64,000 nt of DNA, from NCBI RefSeq assembly GCF_029027965.1, contig NZ_CP119082.1, positions 786,001 to 850,000 on the forward strand. The letters run 5' to 3'. A program made the position numbers and the translations under genes. Of the stretch, positions 1-12,639 are shown piece by piece; the stretch's first letter is position 1; each line of letters begins with the position of its first letter. Origin of the DNA: Paracoccus sp. S3-43 (GTDB lineage Bacteria > Pseudomonadota > Alphaproteobacteria > Rhodobacterales > Rhodobacteraceae). Below the pieces are notes generated by a model. That model had not been told where the DNA came from. It did not search any database and was given only the letters and a program-made list of their open reading frames with translations.

Positions 1-432
1 CAACGCAAGCTTGCGGATTACCTGCACCCCAACCGGATTTTTGTTCCCGAACTGCACCGGGCAATCAATGCTGAAATCCGCGAGTGTAATGCGGATGCTG
101 GATCTGCCGGATTGCCCCCCATGCTGGAGGTATCCGAAAGCACCGTCCGGCGCAGACTGGTGGAAATCGATAGGTTCGAACTTTGCGCCGCGCGCCATGG
201 CGTTGCCGAGGCCAAAAACCGCCTGGGTGGTTACGGTGCGGGTCTTCAAGTCGATGTACCGCTTCAACTCATCGAGATGAATGAATGGGAAATCGACCTG
301 ATGGCGGTCCTCGCCGCAGGAGGCTTCGATATCAGCGACGCCTGGCTGCGTGATCTCGCGATTGGACGTTATTGGGTCTGCGTCGCTTTCGATGCCGCCA
401 CGCGCAGCATTCTAGCGTTGAAGCTGTCGAAA
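1..432 (+). pseudogene. Mu/TniA-like transposase fragment
   Basis: The frame is already open at base 1, so the 5' part lies outside the window. The translation includes PLQLIEMNEWEIDL, LRDLAIGRYWVCVAFD and AATRSILALKLS, which resemble the rve-type DDE integrase core of Mu/TniA-like transposases found in Rhodobacterales. The similarity stops near KLSK at about base 432, where an unrelated IS481-type sequence continues in the same frame. The catalytic domain is therefore cut and the piece cannot be functional. The family call is from memory of the motif style; the truncation is seen directly. Confidence 0.6.
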
Positions 433-597
433 GCGCTCCGCACGCATCTCGCCGACTTCATGGCAGCCTACAACTTCGCGCGTAGGCTCAAGACCTTCGG
501 CGGCCTCACGCCCTACGAATACATCTGCAAGATCTGGACATCAGAGCCAGACAGATTCATCCTAAACCCGATCCACCAGATGCCGGGACTGAACACC
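433..597 (+). pseudogene. IS481-family transposase C-terminal fragment
   Basis: The segment reads THLADFMAAYNFARRLKT, then LTPYEYICKIWTSEPDRF and IHQMPGLNT. This is the characteristic C-terminus of IS481-family DDE transposases, which normally stop right after GLNT. Here the next codon is TGG instead of a stop, so the frame runs on into cas3. Only about 55 residues remain and no catalytic residues are present. It is joined in frame to the preceding Mu-like fragment, which suggests nested insertions followed by deletion. Confidence 0.75.
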
Positions 598-600
598 TGG

Positions 601-828
601 CACATTGCGATGCCGTCTGGGGAGGGCGGCAACCACCCCATCTCCGCAGGAGGATCGGAAGGAACGCCAATCACCAATGGCACGAAGCCGGGTCACGCCA
701 ACCCGGACGGCCATTACCGTCTAAATACGTTGCTCAGAGAGGACTATCGAGCGCGAGGCAGAACAGATCTTGCTTGCGCCAGAAGGCATGATAGCACCAA
801 CATCAATCGGTTAATTGGCGGCTTCTTT
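601..828 (+). other. Spacer between transposase scar and cas3
   Basis: About 230 bases stay open in the cas3 frame but encode no recognisable domain (the peptide begins HIAMPSGEGG). It presumably holds the promoter of cas3, but I see no convincing -35/-10 pair and no clear Shine-Dalgarno before the ATG at 829. Confidence 0.4.
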
Positions 829-3339
829 ATGGATTTGACGCAGATCGCACGTTGGCCGGGGAAAAGCCCTGTGACGCCCGGGGCGCCGGTCCATCCTGCG
901 GCTTATCACATGCTGGACGTGGCCGCCGTGGCCGATGAGTTGCTAGCCGATCATCCCCGGCGCGCCCTATATTGCCTACTGATCGCGTTGCACGATCTGG
1001 GCAAGATTGGCGAGGTCTTTCGCCGTGCGCTGAGCGAGGGCGTGGTGCAGGACCGGCGGCATTGGGAGGTCACCGAGGCATGGCTGCATGACCCGCAGAT
1101 CCTTGCGCTGCTGTTGCAGCATCTGGGGGGGCAGCATCAGGCGCTGCTGCCCTTGATTGCGGCGATCGCGGGCCATCACGGCAGGCCTCCAACGGCCGAG
1201 ATACCACGCCATCTTGATGCCATGCGATCGCGCGCCGGAACGCAGGCCCATGACGATGCGCTGGATTTCGTGCGAGCCTGCCTGACGCTGTGGCCCGAGG
1301 CGCGGCTGGACGGCTTGCGCCAGCGCGAGGCCAAGGCACTGAGCTGGCATCTGGCGGGTGTCACCACCGTCGCGGATTGGGTCGGCTCGAATGCCGCATG
1401 GTTTCCTGCCACTCCGGCAACGCAGACGCTGGCCGAATACCTTGATGTCGCTCGTCGGATCGCGCCTATGGCCCTGCATGCGGCGGGTCTGTTGCCGCCC
1501 GGTCCAAGGGCTGATCCGCTGTTCGACTTTGCCCTGCGGCCGATGCAGCGGGCGGCGCGTGACATCGCGCTGCCGTTGGGTCCCATGCTGGCGATCATCG
1601 AGGACGAAACCGGCGCCGGCAAGACCGAGGCCGCCTTCCTGCTGTTGCAGCGCATGCTGTGCGCGGGCAAGGGGCAGGGGGCATACTTCGCCTTACCGAC
1701 CATGGCGACGGCGGATGCGATGTTCCGCCGCGCCCGCAATATCGTCGGCGGACTGTTCCAGGACGCTCCGTCATTGACGCTGGCGCATGGCCGGGCGGGT
1801 CTGTCGGTCGATTTCCGAGAGGTGCAGAACACCGCGCCCGGCTCGGACGCGCCGGTCTGCGGTGAATGGCTGGTTGAAAGCCGGCGCCGTGCGCTGCTGG
1901 CCGATATCGGCGTCGGCACCATCGATCAGGCGCTGATGGCGGTGTTGCCGACGCGCTTTGCCACGCTGCGCAACTGGGGGCTGTCGCGCAAGGTGCTGAT
2001 CGTGGACGAGGCGCATGAGCTGGGCGAACCCTACTTGGCGCACGAACTGGCGGTGCTGTTGCGCCTGCATGCGATGCAGGGCGGATCGGCCATCCTGCTG
2101 ACGGCAACCCTGCCGCTTGGTTTGCGGGCACGGCTGTCGCAGGCCTTTGCCCAAGGCGCGGGACAGCCCTTTGCCGCAGACGACGATCCGTCCTATCCCA
2201 GCCTGTCGATCCCCGGCGGGACGGCATTGCGCGGTTTCGACCGACCGGCGTCCGGCAAGGGTCCGGTCGCGGTGCGGCGCCTGGCCTCGACCGAGGACGC
2301 GCTGGCGGTGTTGGCCCGGCAGGCGGCGGCCGGTGCGGCTTGCGTCTGGGTGCGCAATGCCGTGGACGAGGCTATTGCCGCCGCCGAGGCGCTGCGCGCG
2401 CGCGGCATCCCGGCCGATCTGCTGCACGCGCGGCTGACACTTTACGACCGCAAGCGGATCGAGGCGCGGATGATGGCGCGGTTCGGCCGCGACGGCGTGG
2501 ACAGGGCGGGGCGGGTGCTTGTCGGCACGCAGGTGCTGGAATCATCGCTGGATTGCGATTTCGATGTGATGGTGTCGGACCTGGCACCGGTCGCCTCGCT
2601 GATCCAGCGGGCGGGACGGCTGTGGCGGCACATGGACCTGCGCCCGGCGGCCCACCGTCCGGTCGCCGCGCCGCTGCTGCATGTGTTGGCGCCCGACCCG
2701 GCGCAGGTCGCCGATGACCGATGGCTGCACGACACGCTGGGGGCGGGGGCCTGGGTCTATCCGCTGGCCGAGCAATGGCGCACCGCGATGGTGCTGGATC
2801 AGGCCGGCGCCATTTGCGCACCGGACAATCTGCGCGCCCTGATCGAGGCCGTGCATGGCCCCGATGCCGCTCCTGTCCCGGCGGCGCTGGAGCGGGCCGA
2901 AATCGAGGCCGAGGGCGAGGCCTATGCCCGCCGCACCCGCGCCCGCCACGCGACGATCCGCATCGAGGACGGGTATCGAGACGGCGGCGGTGGCTCCGAC
3001 GACTTGGACTACCCGACGCGGCTGGGACAGGAAATGCGGGTGCTGCTGCTGTTGCGCCGGGTGGGTGGCGCGTTGCGGTTCTGGGCCGACGGCACGGATG
3101 CGGGCGAGGCGGCGGCGCTGAGCGAGGTCTCGGCCAGCGCGAGACGCTTGGCGGGGCTGGAGCTGCCCGATCAGGAAACGCCCGAGTTCGCCGCCTTCCG
3201 CAAGGATTGGCCCGACTGGCGCAAGGCGGCGGTGACGCTGTGCGTGGTCGGCGAGGATGGCGCGATCTGCAAGGGGTTGGCCTATGACGGCGAGATGGGG
3301 CTGCTGTTCACGACCGTGCCGCAGCCGGCGACGACTTGA
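829..3339 (+). CDS. cas3: Type I-E CRISPR nuclease-helicase Cas3
   Basis: Cas3 is recruited by Cascade to the displaced strand of the R-loop, nicks it and degrades it 3' to 5'. The 836-residue product has an N-terminal HD nuclease domain (H22, H27 and the H55-D56 pair in LHDLGK, with HHG further on). A superfamily 2 helicase follows: Walker A GAGKT with K265, DEAH at 393-396, LLTATLP near 425 and QRAGR at 593-597. Length and domain order match type I-E Cas3. I chose the ATG at 829 because the HD domain starts right after it; the frame is open back to base 1 through transposase scars. A 78-bp gap separates it from cas8e, so it may be transcribed separately. Confidence 0.95.
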   Translation: MDLTQIARWPGKSPVTPGAPVHPAAYHMLDVAAVADELLADHPRRALYCLLIALHDLGKIGEVFRRALSEGVVQDRRHWEVTEAWLHDPQILALLLQHLGGQHQALLPLIAAIAGHHGRPPTAEIPRHLDAMRSRAGTQAHDDALDFVRACLTLWPEARLDGLRQREAKALSWHLAGVTTVADWVGSNAAWFPATPATQTLAEYLDVARRIAPMALHAAGLLPPGPRADPLFDFALRPMQRAARDIALPLGPMLAIIEDETGAGKTEAAFLLLQRMLCAGKGQGAYFALPTMATADAMFRRARNIVGGLFQDAPSLTLAHGRAGLSVDFREVQNTAPGSDAPVCGEWLVESRRRALLADIGVGTIDQALMAVLPTRFATLRNWGLSRKVLIVDEAHELGEPYLAHELAVLLRLHAMQGGSAILLTATLPLGLRARLSQAFAQGAGQPFAADDDPSYPSLSIPGGTALRGFDRPASGKGPVAVRRLASTEDALAVLARQAAAGAACVWVRNAVDEAIAAAEALRARGIPADLLHARLTLYDRKRIEARMMARFGRDGVDRAGRVLVGTQVLESSLDCDFDVMVSDLAPVASLIQRAGRLWRHMDLRPAAHRPVAAPLLHVLAPDPAQVADDRWLHDTLGAGAWVYPLAEQWRTAMVLDQAGAICAPDNLRALIEAVHGPDAAPVPAALERAEIEAEGEAYARRTRARHATIRIEDGYRDGGGGSDDLDYPTRLGQEMRVLLLLRRVGGALRFWADGTDAGEAAALSEVSASARRLAGLELPDQETPEFAAFRKDWPDWRKAAVTLCVVGEDGAICKGLAYDGEMGLLFTTVPQPATT

Positions 3340-3417
3340 CGCATGCCCAAAGGCGCTGCAGTCTGAAATTGCAGTACATATCGAAAAGCCATCTCGGGTT
3401 GTTTCCCAGTTGCCGGA

Positions 3418-4874
3418 GTGCCCTCCTTGTCGCTCAATCTGATTGCCGACGCCTGGATCCCGGTTCGTTGCGCAAGTGGACGACGGATCATCCGGCCCGA
3501 CCAGATCGCCGAGGCCGATGTCCTGTTCCCGGACTGGCCGCGCGCCGATCTGAACATTGCCTGTCTGGAACTGCTGATCGGGCTGGTCTATCTGGCCGAT
3601 CCCGCCCTCGAGGTCGAGGACTGGGCCGAACGGCAGGCCGATCCCGAACGCCTGCGCGCCGCCCTTGCCCCCCTGGCCCCCGCCTTCGACCTGGGCGGCG
3701 ACGGCCCGCGCTTTCTGCAGGACATGGAACGCTTCGAAGCCGCCAATGCCAAGGCCGAGATCAATGCGCCGGACATGCTGTTCATCGACTCGGCTGGCGG
3801 AAATACGGCCAAGAACAATGCCGACCTGATGGTGCGGCGCGGGCGCTATCCGCGGTTGGACCCGGCGATGGCGGCGATGGCGCTTTACACCTTGCAGTCG
3901 CAGGCCCCCGCCGGCGGGGCCGGCAACCGCACCTCGATGCGCGGCGGCGGGCCGATGGTGACGCTGGCCGAGCCGCCGCAGCCGGGGCTGTGGCCGCTGG
4001 TCTGGGCCAATGTTCCCCTGGGCCGGCCGCAGGGCACGGACGCGCTGCCGTGGATGCGGGCGACCCGGCGCTCGGACGCCGGGCAGGTGGTCGGCGAGCC
4101 GGAGGACGGCAATCTGGCCGAAGCGTTCTTTGGCATGCCGCGCCGCCTTCGGCTGGTCTTTGACGGCGAGGCCGTGACCGGCGTGCTGCAAAAGCCCTAT
4201 GGCGCCAACTACGCCGGCTGGCGCCATCCGCTGACCCCCTATTACTGCGTCAAGGCGGCCGAGGAATGGCTGTCCCAGCATCCCCGCGCCGGCGCCTTCG
4301 GCTATCGCAACTGGCTGGGCATCAACGCGGCCGCGCGCAGCGATACCCGGCACCAGGCGGCCGCCCTGAGCGGCTATCGCGACCGGGTGGGCAGCCTGCC
4401 CGGCGCGCGGGTGATCGTCGCCGGCTGGGCGATGGACAACATGAAGCCCCGCGACTTTACCCTGTCGCACGAGCCGATGATCGGCGATCCGGCCATGCTG
4501 GACCGCATCCAGAAGATGGTCGCGGCGGCCGAGATGGCGGCCCTGGCGTTGCGCAATGCGCTGAGGCCTCTTGTCGGCGAGGGGACGGCGCTGGATGCCC
4601 TGCGCGAGGAGTTCTTTCTGCGCACCCAGACTCCGTTCGAGGACTTGTGCGCCCGCCCCGACAGCGTGGCCCGCTGGCTTGCGGTGATGGAGACCACCGC
4701 CATGGGCATTTTCGACGATCAGGCCATGCCGGGCCTGGCCGCCGCCCGCATTGCCGACGTGGAAAGGATCCTGACCGAGCGCAAGCACCTGCGGGCGATG
4801 TTCGGCGGGCGCAGCAAGCCGGGCGCGAAACTGTATGGCGAACTGGATATCCCGGTTCCGGCAAAGGAAACCGC

Positions 4875-4878
<4 letters not shown>
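3418..4878 (+). CDS. cas8e: Cascade large subunit Cas8e (Cse1/CasA)
   Basis: This is the large subunit of type I-E Cascade, which reads the PAM, helps open the target and recruits Cas3. The product is up to 486 residues. It begins LSLNLIADAWIPV, the usual Cse1 N-terminus (NLI..PWIPV), and ends in a helical region consistent with the four-helix bundle. The start is uncertain. GTG at 3418 gives the longest form, while TTG at 3427 has a GGAG eight bases upstream and gives an N-terminus closer to the family. The stop overlaps the cse2 ATG by four bases. Confidence 0.93.
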
Positions 4879-7129
<2,251 letters not shown>

Positions 7130-7133
<4 letters not shown>

Positions 7134-7833
7134 GCCTGTTTCTGTCCCGCCTGACGCTGTCCCGCGCCCCGTCGGTTGAGGTGTTGAAGCGCCTGATCGA
7201 CCCTCAGGAACGCAGCCGGGCCACCGATGCCCATCACCGCCTGCTGTGGTCGGCCTTTGCCGGCGATGCCGATGCCAGCCGCGATTTCCTGTGGCGGGCC
7301 GAAGGCAACGGCCGGTTCTTTGTCCTGTCGCACCGCCGGCCGGCGGATTCGCCATTCTTCGACCCCCCCGAGGTCAAGGCGTTTACCCCGGCGCTTGCCC
7401 CCGGCGATCGGCTGGATTTCGTCCTGCGCGCGAATGCCACCCGCACCCGCAAGACCGGCGAGGTGACCGCCTCGGGCAAGGAGCGGCGCAAGCATGACGA
7501 TGTGGTCATGCACGCCATTCGCGACCTGCCCAGGGGCCAGCGCGCCGAGGCTCGCATGGCCGCGGCCGCCGACGCCGGCCTGAAATGGCTGCAAGGCCAG
7601 GGCGAGCGCGGCGGTTTCCATGTCGAGCGGGCCGAGGTCGCGGACTATTCGGTCGTGGCTTTGCCCGATCATCGCGGTCCGCGCCGGGGCCAGCCGCAGT
7701 TCGGCGTGCTGGACATGGCTGGGGTGGTTCGTGTCGAGGATCCGGCCTTGCTCTTGGACCGGATCGCCCAGGGATTCGGCCGGGCCAAGTCCTTTGGCCA
7801 CGGGCTGATGCTGATCCGCCGGACCCGTGCCGC

Positions 7834-7837
<4 letters not shown>
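7130..7837 (+). CDS. cas6e: crRNA endoribonuclease Cas6e (CasE)
   Basis: Cas6e cuts the pre-crRNA at the base of the repeat hairpin and stays bound to the 3' stem-loop. The 235-residue product starts MSLFLSRLTL and has DAHHRLLW with H35/H36, where the family's catalytic histidine is expected. The C-terminus carries the Gly-rich loop GFGRAKSFGHGLMLIRR. A longer upstream start at 7079 exists, but the ATGA overlap with cas5e and the family N-terminus both favour 7130. Its substrate is the hairpin in the array just downstream. Confidence 0.95.
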
Positions 7838-9056
<1,219 letters not shown>

Positions 9057-9112
9057 TTGGTAGATTCCTCAGTCTTGCTGGAATATCGGTAGATCAATAG
9101 GTTCCACGAAGA
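9057..9112 (+). promoter_or_regulatory. CRISPR leader with IAS-like and IHF-like sites
   Basis: Only 56 bases separate the cas2 stop from the first repeat. They begin with TTGGT (9057-9061), the same sequence as the integrase anchoring site of the E. coli type I-E leader. They also contain GATCAATAGGTTC (9092-9104), which matches the IHF consensus WATCAANNNNTTR at the ATCAA and TT core, ending 8 bases before the repeat. The segment is AT-richer than its surroundings. No clear separate array promoter is visible, so the array may be read from the cas operon. Confidence 0.65.
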
Positions 9113-11462
9113 CTGTTCCCCGCATGCGCGGGGATGAACCGAACGGCCAGACTAACGCAGCCAGCCTGGTCCGCTGTTCCCCGCATGCGCGGGGATGAAC
9201 CGGGTCACGGGAGCGGTGATGCCGGGCGCAGTGACTGTTCCCCGCATGCGCGGGGATGAACCGCGGCAGGGTTGCGTCCCAGTAGAGACCCCGCACTGTT
9301 CCCCGCATGCGCGGGGATGAACCGCGCAGGACCGGGGTCACATGGAACTCCAACACCTGTTCCCCGCATGCGCGGGGATGAACCGACGCCCTTAACCTCA
9401 AAGACCTTGTTCACATCCTGTTCCCCGCATGCGCGGGGATGAACCGGAAATCGGCATACGCGAAACCAAGTTGAAAAACTGTTCCCCGCATGCGCGGGGA
9501 TGAACCGGGAGAACCTACTGCTCGAAGAGCAGAAGGAAACTGTTCCCCGCATGCGCGGGGATGAACCGGCTACCTGCTGCGGGAACGGCTTAGCAAGGCT
9601 CTGTTCCCCGCATGCGCGGGGATGAACCGGAGATCGGTCGGCGCGAGGGGTTCGAGATCACCTGTTCCCCGCATGCGCGGGGATGAACCGCCAAGATCGC
9701 ACTCCTGCGGGCACTGCTGTCCCTGTTCCCCGCATGCGCGGGGATGAACCGCGGGCAATCATCACGCATCGGGGGGCGAAATGGCTGTTCCCCGCATGCG
9801 CGGGGATGAACCGCAAGACAAAGGGCGTCCCGTTCTCGGTCGAGTCTGTTCCCCGCATGCGCGGGGATGAACCGCTGACCGATGATCGACGCCATTCCGT
9901 TCCCCGCTGTTCCCCGCATGCGCGGGGATGAACCGGCTTTGGTAACAACCTCGCCCAAGCGGCGGGTCTGTTCCCCGCATGCGCGGGGATGAACCGATCG
10001 CATCCCCTGCCGCCACTCCGTCCAGGATCTGTTCCCCGCATGCGCGGGGATGAACCGCCAGAGCGGCCGCGCGGGTCTTCGGCCCATCGCTGTTCCCCGC
10101 ATGCGCGGGGATGAACCGGCCGCGCTCCAGGAAATCGACCAGCCCGTCGACTGTTCCCCGCATGCGCGGGGATGAACCGCCGCTGGCCGAGTCATCGGTC
10201 GCCCGGCAACACTGTTCCCCGCATGCGCGGGGATGAACCGGCCAGCCCGCCGCCGTGCGGATGCGCTCGCGGCCTGTTCCCCGCATGCGCGGGGATGAAC
10301 CGAGGCGGGCCTGCTGCCGACAGAGACGCCGGCGCTGTTCCCCGCATGCGCGGGGATGAACCGAGGCATTCCGTGCGCCTGACCTGTTTCTCGCCCTGTT
10401 CCCCGCATGCGCGGGGATGAACCGCTGCATCCCTGAAAGCGTTTTGAGCGTGGCCTCTGTTCCCCGCATGCGCGGGGATGAACCGACACCTGAGGAGATC
10501 GATGTCACGCACCAGCACTGTTCCCCGCATGCGCGGGGATGAACCGGTCATCGGCTGATCGTCCAGCACGTCCGAAACCTGTTCCCCGCATGCGCGGGGA
10601 TGAACCGCGCGCCTGCAGGCGCTTCCGCATGGCCTGGAACTGTTCCCCGCATGCGCGGGGATGAACCGATGTGCCCGAGGATATCAAGAGCGCAGCCTTG
10701 CTGTTCCCCGCATGCGCGGGGATGAACCGGATCTGATCCTGCTGATGGAACGCGGCGGATGCTGTTCCCCGCATGCGCGGGGATGAACCGCGCGCCAAAC
10801 CCGGCGATCCCAACTTCGCCGGCCTGTTCCCCGCATGCGCGGGGATGAACCGTGCTGTCAGCTACGAGTGGCAGCTACAGCGCACTGTTCCCCGCATGCG
10901 CGGGGATGAACCGCACTTACCGCCAAGCCGAGCGCTGGCGACGACCTGTTCCCCGCATGCGCGGGGATGAACCGCCCTGTCACCTGATGGGATACCTGCC
11001 AGCTTTCTGTTCCCCGCATGCGCGGGGATGAACCGCCGACCTCGAGCAGGACGATTTCCGGTTCTTGCTGTTCCCCGCATGCGCGGGGATGAACCGAGAC
11101 CGCATGCTGCGGAACACTCCGATAGGCCCTGTTCCCCGCATGCGCGGGGATGAACCGGGAGCACTTGTCTAAGTGTCTGGAAATAATGGCTGTTCCCCGC
11201 ATGCGCGGGGATGAACCGGCAACGAACACCGGCTGATCATGCAGGCCACGCTGTTCCCCGCATGCGCGGGGATGAACCGGTGTGCCGCAGATCGTGGAAC
11301 CGGAAGTCCTCCTGTTCCCCGCATGCGCGGGGATGAACCGCGCGCCGACCGGGTAATTCCCAATCCAGAGCGCTGTTCCCCGCATGCGCGGGGATGAACC
11401 GCGCGAGGCGACGGAATGGGATCAGGTCGTCATCTGTTCCCCGCATGCGCGGGGATGAACCG
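9113..11462 (+). CRISPR. Type I-E CRISPR array, 39 repeats, 38 spacers
   Basis: The 29-bp repeat starts CTGTTCCCCG and ends GATGAACCG; its centre forms a CCCCGC/GCGGGG hairpin with an ATGC loop. All 39 copies look identical, including the last one. The period is 61 bases (32-base spacers), except spacers 11, 19 and 28, which have 33. Cas6e cleavage below the stem would leave the 8-nt 5' handle ATGAACCG. The leader end is at 9113 next to cas2, so low-numbered spacers should be the newest. No two spacers look alike by eye. Confidence 0.99.
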
Positions 11463-11705
11463 GCCACCAAAGAGCGTCTCGCCGATCAGGACTATCCGGC
11501 CGCTCTAGATCGTAAGCTTGGGCCGATAGTGGTGCTCCATACGAATGGCCGCTAATGCAACGTTTCTGAAGTCACTATGCCGCAACGCGACTGACAGCTT
11601 CCCACCCTTTTTGACGCTCCTCTCTGGCACCCCCCAATCAAGGTGATGCAGATGGTGTCAGGAATCCTTTCCTTTTTCTCACTGGAAAAAGAAACAATTC
11701 TTGAC
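11463..11705 (+). other. Array-distal flank
   Basis: An open frame starts immediately after the last repeat and ends at TAA 11553-11555, reading ATKERLADQDYPAALD then RKLGPIVVLHTNGR. It looks like a protein C-terminus that the array abuts, but I do not recognise the family. Beyond it, CTTTTTC (11672-11678) and GAAAAAG (11685-11691) form an inverted repeat just upstream of the HTH remnant and could be its old operator. Confidence 0.4.
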
Positions 11706-11966
11706 ATGAGTCTTCTCCGTGTGACGCGCCGCGCACGGGGCATGACGCAGGCCGATGTCGCCTCCATGGCGCAAATCAGCCTGCCGACGCTCCGGGTGCT
11801 TGAGCAGGATGAAGGGGGTTTCACGCCCTTGTCGCAGAGATAGCGGTGCTGGGCGTGCGCTGGGGCTGGGCGCCGGATCGCGCAGAGGCGGCGACCGCGT
11901 TGGCCGCGCGGCGCCGCGCTAAGGGCTTAATCCAGGCGGAACTCGCCACTCGCATCGGGGTCACCT
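11706..11966 (+). pseudogene. Broken tandem XRE-type HTH regulator
   Basis: The first frame reads SLLRVTRRARGMTQADVASM then QISLPTLRVLEQDEGG, a typical XRE helix-turn-helix. It is interrupted near 11835. The next frame continues with LVAEIAVLGVRWGWAPDR and a second HTH-like stretch, RRRAKGLIQAELATRIGVT. Moving between frames requires a single-base indel. The second HTH then runs into relaxase-like sequence, so the gene is both frameshifted and truncated. Such double-HTH regulators are common on mobile elements; the regulatory role here is inference. Confidence 0.55.
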
Positions 11967-12175
11967 ATCGCCGGCGATTCGCCCTGGCCTCCGGCCGCTT
12001 GGCCATGATCGACGACGGGCTCGGCTTCAAACTGGTGCCGTGGACGCCCTCGCTCGAACGGCATCTGGGTCAGCATGTCTCCGGCGTCGCGCGTGGCGAT
12101 GGCGGCGTGGACTGGAGCTTTGGCCGGAAGTGTGGGCTGGATCACATTGACGGCCGGTGTTGCCATCCCATATGA
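11967..12175 (+). pseudogene. Relaxase (DUF3363-type) C-terminal fragment
   Basis: The segment SGRLAMIDDGLGFKLVPWTP, then LERHLGQHVSGVARGDGGVD and WSFGRKCGL, is the distinctive C-terminus of DUF3363 relaxase/mobilisation proteins on alphaproteobacterial plasmids and integrative elements. Only about 60 residues remain. The N-terminal nickase domain is absent, and the fragment is fused in frame to HTH sequence. It points to a decayed conjugative or mobilisable element together with the trbD/trbE fragments downstream. Confidence 0.65.
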
Positions 12176-12189
12176 CTACAGATAGTCAT
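12172..12189. promoter_or_regulatory. Palindromic operator before toxin-antitoxin pair
   Basis: ATGACTA (12172-12178) and TAGTCAT (12183-12189) form a perfect 7-bp inverted repeat around CAGA, 15 bases before the antitoxin ATG. Position and symmetry fit the autoregulatory operator bound by the antitoxin in type II systems. The role is inference. Confidence 0.5.
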
Positions 12190-12203
12190 TGCGAGGAACG
12201 GCC

Positions 12204-12456
12204 ATGAAGGAACTCCAGCATCAGGGATGCGAAGGCGACGCTCTCCGCCGTGGTCGATCAGGCCGTGGCCGGCGAGCCGACGGTCATCACCCGGCACGGC
12301 CGCAAGGAGGCGGTGCTGCTCTCCTTCGAGGAATGGCAGCGCATCTCGCGAGTTCCGGATTTCGCCGACCTGCTGCTGGCCTTTCCCGGCCAGCCGGAGG
12401 ATATCCCCGAACGCACCCGCAAGCCTGCACGCGCGCTGCGGGATACGAGCCTCTGA
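12204..12456 (+). pseudogene. Phd/YefM-type antitoxin, frameshifted at 5' end
   Basis: The main frame from 12217 reads SIRDAKATLSAVVDQAVAGE, then PTVITRHGRKEAVLLSFEEW, the usual Phd/YefM antitoxin N-terminal domain, followed by a C-terminal tail ending RALRDTSL. The expected ATG at 12204 is one base out of frame with it, so normal initiation would be lost. A GTG at 12250 could start a version lacking the first strand. The stop lies three bases before the toxin start. The pair was probably autoregulated through the palindrome upstream. Confidence 0.7.
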
Positions 12457-12639
12457 ATCTTGTACCTGCTCGATACCAACATCGTTTCGGCCTCCGCGCC
12501 GACGAGGCGAGACGCCGATGTTCTCGCTGCATGGATTCGCGTCCACAGCGACCGGCTCTATCTCTCGGCCATCACCATCGCAGTGAATAGCCCCATGTTT
12601 CGTGGACGCCTTTTTCGCTAACTTTGAGGCAAGGAGGCC

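Noticed and set aside
1..3339. A CRISPR-associated transposon (transposase fragment beside type I-E genes)
   Set aside because: The transposase is truncated, no tniQ, tnsA or tnsC is present, and Cas3, Cas1 and Cas2 are all intact, unlike Cascade-based CASTs.
9069..11470. Many ORFs on both strands inside the array with repeated SSPRMRGT, FIPAHAGN and VHPRACGEQ motifs
   Set aside because: They are translations of the CRISPR repeat. They carry no codon bias or start signals and are a known misannotation.
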